DNA of 64,000 nucleotides from assembly GCF_007565055.1 (NCBI RefSeq), contig NC_044553.1, forward strand, positions 127,742,978 through 127,806,977. The letters are read 5' to 3'. The notes below the pieces were generated by a model. That model saw only the letters and a program-made list of their open reading frames with translations. It searched no databases and was not told where the DNA came from. The position numbers were made by a program, and so were the translations under genes. The stretch is from Rhinopithecus roxellana. Lineage: Eukaryota; Chordata; Mammalia; Primates; Cercopithecidae. Below, one piece after another: positions 46,601-57,660 of this stretch. Position 1 is the stretch's first letter. Each line of letters opens with the position of its first letter.

Positions 46601-47539
46601 TCTTCTCAAACTAAAGAGACTACCCAAAATTTCAGATGTATTGAAGTGGTGCAAGATTTTTTCCTTTCTTTTTAGCTGTGTTTTGATTTATAGTTTGCAT
46701 TAAGATGCAGCCCTATGGTGGAGTTAGACTTTTAAGCTTGTGTCAATTTCCTGTTTGTATGATCTTAAAACACGAAAACAGTCCTTAGTTTTATGTGTCT
46801 CTCGTTGCACCTTCCTTATACTTGTATTAGGCCATCTCTTCACTATTTCTGATCATCATTGCTATTTAGCTAGGTTAGGAAGGAGACCCACACAAAGAAT
46901 GACTCAGGAGAAGAAGAAAAAGGGGAGCATGGCATGAATCTTAAAATAAATTAATGATGTTTTGGAAAACACTGATTGATAGACTTCTAAGTCCATTGTT
47001 ATTGAATATCTTAGAATCTAGAGTAATATCTTGGAAATGCAAATTATATCATCATTGGATTAATGTCTTTTCTTGTGGTGTTTCTGGTGTAAGAGTATCT
47101 CTGGAAACCTTGGGTAATAAAATGTTCCAGATGCAGGAAGACAACATAACTGTATGATTTATTATTGAAAAATACTTTGCGTTATCACTAGTAATCATTT
47201 TTTTCAGGGCAATTCTTGTCTTTTATTTCTTTGATTAGTTAAAAATTAACCAAGCAGGTCACATCTTTTCTCCTCTCCCCATTGGCATTTCAGCAACTAC
47301 TATTCCTGGGACAAAGGTTTTAGCCTTTTGATTGGGATTTTGTCATAGGCATAAATATACTTAATAGGATGTATAAACATATTTTGCTAGTAGAGTTACG
47401 GGTTTAATGAGATACTGAGATAAGAACCTTTGCTGCTTTTAGATCACTGTTCTGAGAACAGTGACAGTTACTCTCAATAATTGCTCTTAGTAACATCAAT
47501 AGTCATTTCTCTGTAATCAAAATCAGCTTATGAATTCTC
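46601..47539. other. Repeat-poor unassigned region
   Basis: No element is recognised. AT-rich but complex, with no long open frame. It is a possible site of conserved non-coding sequence about 13 kb upstream of GABRB3. Confidence 0.4.
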
Positions 47540-48599
47540 CTCCCAGCAATAATGAAGTGAGTGTGTGACTAGACTTGCTTTTCTATCGTAAGTCACTAGA
47601 AAAGCTGAAGAAAACCTATGAAACAACGGTGTGTAGTCGTTAAACAATCGGCCGTTTGGTACTGTGATCCCTCAGAGAAAGGAAACAAGAACCCCACAAT
47701 GGACCTGGCTTGCCTAGAGACCATGGTGGACTACAGTGTAGTGAAAATAATCCTAAGCAGGACATGGCAGATCACTAGATTGGGAAGACAGAGATCAGTG
47801 TTCTGAGAAAATGCAGCAACTTAAATTTGCAGAATACAGAATGAGAGAGGAGGATGCTATGCAGAGAGAGCTCAAGACGTGGGTTCTCTTGCATTTGTTG
47901 ATGAGTATTAAGCTGCACATGCATAGAGTGAGTCTCCACAGAGCTAAATAGACAATAAGCCGGGACCTACAACCTACATGATTTTCGGAGGTTACACAAG
48001 ACTAGATGACTTTCTATTTCTAACCAGCAAGAATGGAGGATCTTTATCAAACATATAGAGACCATTAAATAGGACCATTAAATGGGCATATTAAGTAGGT
48101 ATCCCAGAAGGGTAATGCTTTAGTAGTAGGACCAGAATAACCTTAGGTTAAAGGCCACCTTAGACTTTCCCCTTGAAGAACTTTAAAACTACTCTTGAAA
48201 AGATCAAACTGATCAGTATGTAACTTTACTGCTGGAATAAAGACAAACACCCTTTAAAAGAAAATGGCAAAATACAGCACAGAACAACATAAAATTCACA
48301 ATGTGCAGAGTCTGAAAAGAATTATTAGCATACCAAGATTCAGGAAGATGTAACTCACAACCCCCAAAAAAGTCACTCATTATAATAATAACAGCGCAAG
48401 AAATGAGAGATGATTGAATAACCAGACAAGAAAATGATAAACTACCATTGATGAGCTTAATGGTTTAAAGAAAAAATGAATACAATGAAGGCAATAATGG
48501 AATATATAAGAAGAACCAAATGAAATTATTAGAGCTCAAATACAATTTCTGAAAGACATGACTCAAAGCAAACTGGACAATGCAGAAGACAAGAGAAGT
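47540..48599 (+). mobile_element. Ancient L1M, 5' region and ORF1 (sense)
   Basis: This is the start of a long fragmented L1. Upstream-region and ORF1-like sequence ('caatttctgaaagacatgac' near 48543) is cut by a younger L1 at 48600. The element continues at 49111, 49756, 50675, 51118, 51571, 55071, 56343 and 56939, always in the same orientation and in consensus order. Confidence 0.65.
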
Positions 48600-49110
48600 T
48601 GGGATGCCCACTGTCACCACTGTTATTCAGCACAGTACGTGAAAGTCCTACCTAGAGCAATCAGACAAGAGGAGGAGAGAAAGGGCATCCAAATCGGAAA
48701 GGAAGAAGTCAAATTGTCTTTGTCTGCAGATAATGCACTATTATATTTGGAAAAACCTTAGAGACTTCACAAAAAAAAAATTAGGTTGGTGCAAATTGTG
48801 GTTTTTCTAGCAATTACATATGTTGGGAAATTACACGATTACATAATTCTAACAAAATATAGTTAGAATGCAAAAGATTTAGTATTTGATGGCACATTAG
48901 GATGACTACAATGAACAATTTATTGTACATTCAAAAATAACTGAAAGTATAACTGGAATGTTTGTGACACAAAGAAATGTTAAATGCTTGACAAGATGAA
49001 TATCTCATTTACCTTGATGTAATCAATATGCGTTGTATGCCTGTACCAAAATATCTCATGTACCACATAAATATATATACCTACTATGTAAATGTAAAAA
49101 TATAAAGGTT
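48600..49110 (+). mobile_element. L1PB/L1MA-type 3' fragments (sense) with MADE1 remnant
   Basis: 48600-48775 is ORF2 ('gggatgcccactgtcaccac' at 48601). 48820-49110 is a primate L1 3' UTR end ('atgtaccacataaatatata' near 49059). Between them lies a ~37-base mariner MITE remnant. The L1 therefore has an internal gap. Confidence 0.72.
48782..48818 (+). mobile_element. MADE1 (mariner MITE) half-copy
   Basis: 'taggttggtgcaaattgtgg' is the terminal repeat of MADE1. Only one arm is present; the mirror arm needed for a hairpin is absent. Confidence 0.7.
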
Positions 49111-49467
49111 TTAAAAAGAGAACTTGAAAACATAGTAATATGGTGATCTGAACTAAAGCACAGTGGAAAAACAGGCTGAAAAAAACAAAGTATTCAGAGG
49201 CCTGTGAGAGTATATCACGAAGTGTCACACATACGTGTAATTGGAGTTTCAGAAGAGGGGAGGAAAAATGTTTTTGAAAATATGAGCTGGAAATTATCCA
49301 AATGAGATGAAAGCTCTAAATACACAGACCTGAGAAGCTCAATGAATTCCAAGAAGGGTGAACAAAAAGAAAAGTACATCTAGGAACATCAAGATAAAAT
49401 TGGTGATGAGTATTGATAGACGGAAAAACTTAAAGGCAACCCAGATGGTGCATATTAAGATATTATG
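49111..49467 (+). mobile_element. Ancient L1M, ORF1 continuation
   Basis: ORF1 3' part ('attggagtttcagaagaggg' near 49239) resumes after the younger L1 and runs to the next Alu. Confidence 0.68.
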
Positions 49468-49755
49468 GGCTGGGTGCAGTGGCTCATGTCTATAATCCCA
49501 GCACTTTGGGAGGATCACTTGAAGCAAGGAGGTTGAAAGCAGCTTGAGCAACAAAGCGGAACCCCATCTCTACAAAAAAAAATTAAAAAGTAAAAAATAG
49601 CTGGTTTCGGTGGCATACACCTCTAAGTCCCAGCTACTAGGGAAGTTGAGCCAGGAGGATTGCTTGAGCCCAGGAGTTGGAGACTCCGATGAGTTATGAC
49701 TGCACCACTGTATTCCATCCTGGGTGACAGAGCACGACCCTGTCTCTGGAAAACA
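49468..49755 (+). mobile_element. AluJ, sense
   Basis: An old Alu with a left-arm deletion ('gcactttgggaggatcacttg'-type junction near 49501) and short A linker. Confidence 0.87.
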
Positions 49756-50373
49756 AAGTATGTACATGAGGACAGAGATAATATATTTTTATTAATTTTT
49801 TGTTGAAATACATAAGAAATTATTAATTTCTTATGAAATAACCAGGGATTACTATTTTTAAAGTGCTGAAGGAGAGCTTGTCAACTTTGACTTTTATATC
49901 TAGCAAAATAATCTCATGAAAATGTAGGCAAACAAGATTTTCAGTCAACAAAAGCTAGGAGAATTGTCACTAGCAGACGTGCTCTAGAATAATATAGTAA
50001 GTTCCTTCGACAAAATGAAAATATCAGATGAAAACTTATATATATAACTACAAAGTACTAAAAAGTGCTATAAACAGCAAATATGTAGAGAATTATTTTA
50101 AAAGATTCTTGAAAGGTATTTATAGCAATATCAATGTGATGGTATTTTAACATATATAAAAGTAAAATATAAGAAAATAGCACACAATTTGGGGGTGGTA
50201 GAACTGCACTGTGGTAAGGTTTTTGCATTAAACATTAAATAGAATTACAGTATTTGAGACTAGACTGTACTTAAAGATAAAAGTTGTAAACCTTAAACAC
50301 CAGAAAAAAGGCATAGCTTATAACCCCACAGTAAATATGGAATTGAATGCTAAAAAATACAATGATTTGAGGG
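49756..50373 (+). mobile_element. Ancient L1M, ORF1/ORF2 junction
   Basis: Sense L1 continues ('gactttgac..tatatctagc' region near 49885 and the non-coding A-rich junction after 50000) up to the antisense Alu. Confidence 0.65.
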
Positions 50374-50674
50374 TTTTTTTGTTGTTGTTGTTTGAGATGG
50401 AGTCTCACTCTGTCCTCACGCTGGAAGTGCAGTGGCATGATCTCAGCTCATTGCAACCTCTGCCTGCCGGGTTCAAGTGATTCTCCTGTTTTAGCCTCCC
50501 AAGTAGCTGGGACTACAGGCATGCGCCACCACACCCGGCTAATTTTTGTATTTTTAGTACAGACGGGGTTTCACCAAGTTGACCAGGATGGTCTAGATCT
50601 TTTGACCTCATGATCCGCCCGTCTGGGCCTCCCGAAGTGCTGGGATTACAGGTGTTAGCCACTGCATCCAGCCG
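50374..50674 (-). mobile_element. AluS-like SINE, antisense
   Basis: A full-length antisense Alu with a (TTG)n tail at 50380-50392 and left-arm end near 50674. Confidence 0.92.
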
Positions 50675-50813
50675 AATGAAGTTTTTTAAAAGGCAGGAAA
50701 AGGTGGGAAGAGCAATGAACAGATAAGACAAACAGAAAACAAAACAAAAAAATGGTGTTTGGCTTAAACTCTACCACTTCAATAATGACATTAAATACAG
50801 GTAGGTTAGATTT
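50675..50813 (+). mobile_element. Ancient L1M, junction region
   Basis: A short L1 piece ('taatgacattaaatacaggt' near 50782, start of ORF2) lies between an Alu and a DNA transposon. Confidence 0.65.
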
Positions 50814-51107
50814 GCATCGTGCAAAATGGTAGCTAGTAGCCACTTGCGACTATTGAGCACCCTAAATGGACCTATCCCAAATTAAGATGCACTGCAAGTG
50901 TCAAACACCAGATTTTGAATACTTAGTATGACACTTTTTCTCATTTATGTTTTTACATCGATTATAGGTTGACATATATTTTGGATATATTGGGTTAAAT
51001 AAGATATATTACTAAAATTCCACTTATTTCCTCTTTTTAATATGGCTACAGAATTTTTTGAAAATTTCAATGTGTGGCTTACATTACATTTCTATTAAAC
51101 AGCTGAA
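50814..51107 (-). mobile_element. MER33-like hAT transposon
   Basis: On the minus strand this follows the MER33-type consensus, with 'tttggatatattgggttaaa' (+, 50980) and a 'tagccac' terminal module. L1 ORF2 start sequence flanks it on both sides. About 295 bases, non-coding. Confidence 0.72.
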
Positions 51108-51329
51108 CTGGACAGTCCAACTAAAAGGCGGGAATTATCAGACATGATAAAGAAGCTTGGCCTGACTAAATGAAGCCCATAAAAAAGAGATTTTAACTCT
51201 CAGCAAATAGGTTGCAATGAAAGGAAAAATTATAAAAGAGTTGGAGTAGTTGCTAAGATAAGACAGGCTCCAGGCAAAGAATACTACCAGCAACAAAGAG
51301 GGTCATTTCAAATAATAAAAGAGACATTC
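51108..51329 (+). mobile_element. Ancient L1M, start of ORF2
   Basis: 'aaaaggcgggaattatcaga' (51122) is the ORF2 endonuclease-start module. It is followed by decayed endonuclease sequence. Confidence 0.7.
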
Positions 51330-51570
51330 ATCGGATGGATCACAAGCTTAGGAATTCGAGACCAGCCTGGTCAAGATGGTGAAACCCCATCTCTACTAAA
51401 AATACAAAAAACTAGCTGGGTGTGGTAGTGCGCGCCTGTAGTCCCAGCTACTCAGGAGTCTGAGGCAGGAGAATCGCTTGAACCCTGGAGGCAGAGGTTG
51501 CAGTGAGCCAAGATCGTGCCACTGCTCTCTGGCCTGGGCAACAGAGCAAGAATCCGTCTCATAAAAGAAA
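51330..51570 (+). mobile_element. AluS-like SINE, 5'-truncated, sense
   Basis: Begins about 50 bases into the consensus ('ggatggatcacaagcttagg') and ends in a mixed A tail. aaaagagacat / aaaaaaagacat on the two sides suggests a target duplication. Confidence 0.88.
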
Positions 51571-53096
51571 AAAAGACATAAAATTCCTGCATGCTTATGC
51601 ACCAAATAACAGTTTGAAAAGACAGGAAGACAGGTAGCAGAAACTCAAAAAATTGAAAGAAGTAATAGACAAAAATTATTTAAAGCCATCAACATTCCCC
51701 TCTCAGTAATTGACTGAACAAGTACACAGAAAATCAGTAAGGACATGTAAAACCTTCAAACATCACTGTCAGCTAAATTAACCTAATTGACATTTATACA
51801 ATACTCCATCCCCAAAGAACAGAATGCACTATCTGCTCAAGTGTGCATGGTGTAATCACCGACCTAAACCATGCACAGGTCAGAAATTTTATCACAGCAA
51901 ATTTAAAAGAGCTGAATCTAGAGAAAATATATGCTCTGATTATAACAAAATTAAATTTAAAATAAAATCTAGTAGATTTTAATGTTTTGAAATTAGAGAA
52001 CATACTTCTAAATATATATGGCTAATAAAATCAAAATAAATGAGAAAATACTATGAAGTAAATTAAAATTAAAATATAGCATAGTAAAACTTTTGGAATA
52101 CCACTGAAGCTTAGAAATATATAGCTTTAAATGCCCATATTAGAAAGTCCTAAAAATCATTAATCTAAGCTTCAATCCTAAGAAACTAGAAAAGGAGAAA
52201 GCAAAGTAAGCCCAAAGAAAGTAGAAGAAAGGAAATAGTAAAAACAAAAGCAGAAATCAGTAAGATACGAAACAGGTAGAATAATAGAGCAAAGTGGTTC
52301 AACCAAAAACAGATTATTTGAAACGATGAATGAAAGTAAGCAACTTTAAGCCAGAATCATCAATATAAAAAAGAGGACACAAACTACTAATATCAGAAAA
52401 GAAAGTGGGAGCATAACTACATGCACTACAAACTTCAAAAATTATAAGGGAGTGTTGTAAATATGTTTCATTAATAAATTTGACAACTTAGATGAAATAA
52501 ACTTCAATTATGTAACAAAACGATCACAAGAAGAAATAGAAATCTAAATAGCCTATGTCTGCTGAAGATACTGTATTTATTATTTAAAAATTAAGGAAAT
52601 CTTCAAACTTCATTGGCTTCATTGGCAAATTCTAGGAGCTATTCAAGGAAGATACAATGACAATCCTACAGAAAAGTATTTCGAAACTTACTGCAGAAAG
52701 GAACACATATGGAACCTTGCTTTCTGAGGTCAGCATCGCACTAACACAAAAACCAGGCAAGAAAAGGCAAACATACACCAAAATACTTATGACCATAGGC
52801 ACACATGTTTTTAATAATATTGGGCAATCAAATGCAGCAACAGGTAAAAAGTATAAGCAAAATGACCAAGCAATGTTTATCCTAGGAATACAAATATTGC
52901 TTAACATTTGAAAAATCAATGTCATTTATCATGTTAAAAGAATAAAGGAGAAAATTAATGATTATCCCACAGATACAAAAGAAAAAAAAAGCATCTGATG
53001 AAATTCCATACCTTTCTTGATAAAAACTCTCCATTAAACTAGGAATAGCAGGCAATTTCCTTAATCTGCTAAAGGGCATCTGCAGAACTTCTTACA
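51571..53096 (+). mobile_element. Ancient L1M, ORF2 endonuclease to reverse transcriptase
   Basis: ORF2 continues in order ('gcttatgcaccaaataacag' at 51594, 'tgaaattccatacctttctt' at 52998). Stops occur in all frames. It breaks at a T(16) run where an antisense LINE is inserted. Confidence 0.7.
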
Positions 53097-55070
53097 CTTT
53101 TTTTTTTTTTTTTAGTTTGAAGTCATCATAACATTACGGAAGACTTTTCTCACATATCTTAGTGTGGTTTCATACATACAAAAAGCCTTTCAGTGTTATT
53201 ACAATACAACCATCAAAATATCAGGAAATAGATATTGTTAAATTATTGCCATTCAGTCTTTACACCTCAGTTAAGATCAACCAATTGCCTCATTAAAATA
53301 TTTTACAGCAAAACGATGGCGTCCAGAATTATGCATGCATTAATAATTCCTGTCTCTTTGGTTTCCTTTAGTTTGGAGTAGTTTCAGTCTTTTGTGGACT
53401 TTGATGGCATATTTGCAGTTTTGAATTATTATAGGGATATTATGCTGTAGGAACTCTCTTAATTTGGGTTTGTCTGATGTTTCCTCATGATTGGATTTAG
53501 CTTGTGTATTTTTGTGGAAATGACATAAGCTGATATAATCTCACTGCATTATATCATGGGATGCATACTTTTGAGATCTCATTCTCTAAATTTGTTCATA
53601 TTGATCTTTTGATTAAGGTAGTATCTGCCCAGCTAAATTATAAATTTACTACTTTCACTTCATAGTTAATTTTGTAATTAATTTTGTGAAACACATACTT
53701 AAAAGCTATGTAATATATTACCATGAATGACCAAAATACATCATTCATGATCAGACAATTAATGTGTATGAACTCTAATTTTCCTATTTTATCCTTTGGG
53801 TTGTAATTATTATCATTTTTTATTTTTACTCAAATCATCCCAGAAAATAGGCAGTATAAAAACATTAAGGCTGGATTTTGTGTGTTTTTGACATGTTCTT
53901 ATCATTCTTTGAACACCTCATTGCTCTGTCACAAATGTTCCAATCCCATCTTATACTTTCCCTGTCTGTCTCTAGAAGTATCTGTTTTCCCAAGTAACTC
54001 TGGTTCCTTTCTGTAGAAAATAGTATGGAGAAGCCAAGATCTGGGTGCAGAGGGTGCTCATTGCTATTGTGCTGTCACTGTTCCCAGGACCTCTTGGTGG
54101 GTAGAAGCAGATAATATATATATATAAATGTGTGTATATGTATGTATACAGTAAGTACATATATACATGTCTATATGTTTATGTATATATTTGTAGTTGT
54201 ATTTATAGAAAACCAGTAGTTCACTAATACATTCAATTGCACTCATACCACAGGGATTGTTTCTCCCTTTTTTTGTACTCGTAACTCTCATCTCCAACAG
54301 AGAGAAATTTGGCTTCCATTACTCTTGGTGTATGTACTTATTGGATTAAGTCCCCACTATGTCTCCCATTGCTGCCACTGCTTCCATTCCCTGTGGCATT
54401 CTCCTCTTCCTTTTCAGGTTCTGACTCCCCATTTTGGGCCATCCCAGTACATGGATGCCTTCCTGACCTTGCTTGGGCTGGTTTTCCATGACAGGTCACC
54501 TTATCAAATGAATGACCCCCTCATCTTCACCTTGTGCATGCCTTCCTGTGGAGGAACCCACCTAGCACTGTGTGAGCTCGAACTCTGTATGCCAGGCTGG
54601 CCCACCCAGTGCATGCCCTCCTCCTGCGTGGGCTTAGACCCTCATGCAAGGCAGTTTTCATGTGTGGACACTCTCCTCACCCTCTGAAACAGACTGCCAA
54701 ACCAGACCAGGCTTCAATGGGGATGTTCTCTTAGCTTTGCTTTGGCTATAATTTCAAACACAGGCTACTTTGCCCACCTTCTATGATCTGATAACTATGG
54801 CTGGCTCTCCCTCTCCAGGCCTTCCTTCATTTGCTTTGGCTGTGATTTTCAAACTAAGCCTTCCATGTGAAATGGTGCTTTTCTCAGTTTCTCGAGCTAT
54901 GAAGCTTCGTGGCCTCCTCACACTGCCTGGACTCTGGCCTGAGAGCTTCCTACTCCATACCAGGTGCACACCATGTACTTCTCTACTCTTAGGACTAAAC
55001 TTTTCCAGGAGATGAAAGAAAAGGAAGAGAGGGTAGGAGAGGGAGAATAGAAGAAAAATAAGAGGAAGAT
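53097..55070 (-). mobile_element. Old LINE insertion (antisense), family uncertain
   Basis: A ~2-kb block begins with a T(16) run, as an antisense poly-A tail would. It contains an AT-rich microsatellite at 54112-54200 and interrupts the sense L1M ORF2, which continues at 55071. 53097-53950 looks like a LINE 3' region. 53980-55020 is a more GC-rich part that I think belongs to an old LINE 3' UTR. Not certain. Confidence 0.45.
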
Positions 55071-55945
55071 GCCAACACCATACTTAATGGTAAACAAAAA
55101 ACAACAAAAATCCCTAACAGCTACGACAAAACCCTAATATTGGAACAAGGCAAGGGTGTCCACTCTTACCACTTCCTTTCCACATTGTACTGGAAGCTCC
55201 AGCCAGTACTGTAAGGCAGGAAAAAGAAATTAAAAACATCTACATCTAGGACAGGAAGAAATAAACTGTATTCACAGATGATGTAATTATCTCTTGGATA
55301 TAATCCTAAGGAATCTACAAAACTATTAATAAGTACATTGAGTTGTAGGCTGTAATGATAATATAGAAAAGTTAATCATATTTATATGTGCTAGCAATAC
55401 GCAATTGGCAATTAAATATTTAAAAATCACTTATAATAGCATAAAAATATGAAATAGTGATAAATTTAATGAATCAAATACAGAACCTCTACACTAAAAT
55501 ATACAGAGTACTTACAAAAAGAAGTTAGAGATGATCTAAATACAGAGTTTTCATAAACTGAAAGATAGTTTTCAATGTTGTTAAGATGTCAATTTTCCCT
55601 AGATTCATCTACAGATTTTATGTAATACAAATTAAAATCCCATCAGGCTAGAAATTGAAAAGATCATTCTAAAATATTTATGAAATGCAAAGACGTCACA
55701 TAGTTAAAACAATTTTGGTGAAGAACAAAATTGGATGGATTATGCTACATTATTTCAATATTAACTTTATAGCCACAGTCAAAACAGTATGGATTAGTAT
55801 ACAGATACATAGATAAATTAATGGAAAAGGGTAAACAAAATAGAGTAAAAAAACACAGCCACACATATAAGATCAATTGATTCTCAACAAACATATAAAG
55901 GTAACCAGATTGAAGGAAAGAATATTTCCAACAAATCATGGCTCA
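55071..55945 (+). mobile_element. Ancient L1M, reverse transcriptase continuation
   Basis: ORF2 resumes exactly where 53096 stopped ('caccatacttaatggtaaac' at 55077, then 'tggaagctccagccagtact' at 55191) and runs to the MST LTR. Confidence 0.75.
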
Positions 55946-56342
55946 TGATATGGTTTGAATCTATGTCCCTGCCTAAATCTCATGTTAAATTATAATCCCC
56001 AGTGTTGGAGGTGGGGCCTGGTGGGAGGTGACTAGATCATGGGGGCGGTTTCTCCTGGTTTAACACCATCCCCTTGGTGTTGTCGTGACAATAGCGAGTT
56101 ATTGTGAGATATGATTGTTTAAAAGTGTGTAGCACCTCCCCTCCTCTCTCTCCTCCTCCTGCTCTGGCCATGTGACATGCCTGCTTCCCCTTTGACTTCT
56201 GCTGTGATTATAAGTTTCCTGAGGCCTCCCCAGATGCTTTCCACACAGCCTGCAGAACTGTGAACCAGTTAACCATTTTTTTCTTTACAGATTGCCCAGT
56301 TTCAGGTATTTCTTTATAGCAGTGTGAGAACTGACTAGTACA
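55946..56342 (+). mobile_element. MST/THE1-type MaLR LTR, sense
   Basis: It starts TGATATGGTTTG and ends GACTAGTACA. It contains the 'gatcatgggggcggtttct' module at 56035-56053 and a CT-rich stretch at 56135-56165. About 397 bases, solo. The flanks GCTCA and CTTCA are only partly alike. L1 ORF2 continues on both sides. Confidence 0.88.
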
Positions 56343-56655
56343 CTTCATTTGGAAGAACCTTGATCCTTACATCCACAAAATTAACAAGTAACAGGTCTAA
56401 ATATTGCTAATTTTAAAATGATAACATGCAGAAAATCTTAACTTTTAATTAGGCAATGACTTCTAAAGTAGAATATCAAAAGTCTGAACCTTAGAAGAAA
56501 AAAGTTAATAAGTTGCATTTCATCTAAATTAAATTCTTCTTTTCTTTGAAAGATACTATTAAAGAAATGAGACAACAAGGCTGCAGACTGGGAGAAAACA
56601 TTTACATTACATATATCTGACAAAGGATTTATATCCAGAATATATAAAGAACTCT
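56343..56655 (+). mobile_element. Ancient L1M, ORF2 C-terminal region
   Basis: 'ggatttatatccagaatata' at 56624 is the standard ORF2 module preceding the Alu insertion. Confidence 0.78.
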
Positions 56656-56938
56656 AGCTGGGCATGGTGGCTCACGCCTGTAATCCCAGCACTTTGGGAG
56701 GCCAAGGCTGGCAGATCACAAGGTCAGGAGTTCAAGACCAGCCTGGCTAACATAGTGAAACTCTGTCTCTACTAAATACAAAAAATTAGCCAGGCATGGT
56801 AATCCTAGCTACTTGGGAGGCTGAGGCAAGAGAATCACTTGAACCTGGGAGGTGGAAGTTGCAGGGAGATGAGATTGAGCCACTGCTCCCCACCCAGGAT
56901 GACAGTGGGAGACTCCATCTCAATAATAAAAAAAAAAA
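56656..56938 (+). mobile_element. Alu, sense (S-like)
   Basis: A near-complete Alu with a small gap in the middle of the right-arm start (near 56798). Its tail is (ATAA) then A(12). Confidence 0.9.
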
Positions 56939-57660
56939 AACCTCTCACATCTCAAAAAGACAGAGAATGCAATTAAAATGGGCAAAAATCTTGTATCTTC
57001 AAAAAGAAAATGAGTGGCCAATATGTAAATGAAATATGCTTACTTATATATCACCAGGCAAATGCAAATTAAAACCACAATGGGTTGCCACTATACACCC
57101 ACCGAGGTGTGGAGCAGCTCCATTTCTCTTGCATTGCGGGTGAGATGCAAAATCCTCCAAGCACTTTGGGGACTGTTTTGGCAGTTCCTTATACAACTAA
57201 ACATACGCTCACCACATGATTTAGCCATTTTACTTACTCCTAGGTATTTGTCCAAGAGAAATGAAACCTCATGTCCATATAAAGACCTCTATATGAATTG
57301 TTATTCATAATCACTAAAATTAGAAAGGCTCATCAACAGGTGAATGGAATACTACTTGGCAATACAAAGGAACAAACTATGGATCTGCAACAACATGAAT
57401 AGATCTCAGAAACATTACACCCAGTGAAAGATGCCAGACGTGAAACAACGTGTAGTGCATCATTCTACTTACATCGAATGCTTAAAACAGGCAAGAAAAA
57501 AAGTAACAAGTATAATGACAGAATGTATGCTGTTCAGAGCTTGTCTGGAACCTTCAGTGGCACATGGGTCAAAGGGTCACAAGAGAACTTTGGGAATGAT
57601 GAAAATGTACACTAGTTTATACATTTGTTGAGACTTAGCTAACTATAAATGCAACATTTT
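56939..57660 (+). mobile_element. Ancient L1M, ORF2 end and 3' UTR
   Basis: 'gcaaattaaaaccacaatgg' at 57064 and following modules complete the L1, which ends near 57660. Confidence 0.78.

Noticed and set aside
48782..48818. A miR-548-type hairpin precursor
   Set aside because: Only one MADE1 arm is present, so no stem-loop can form from this sequence.
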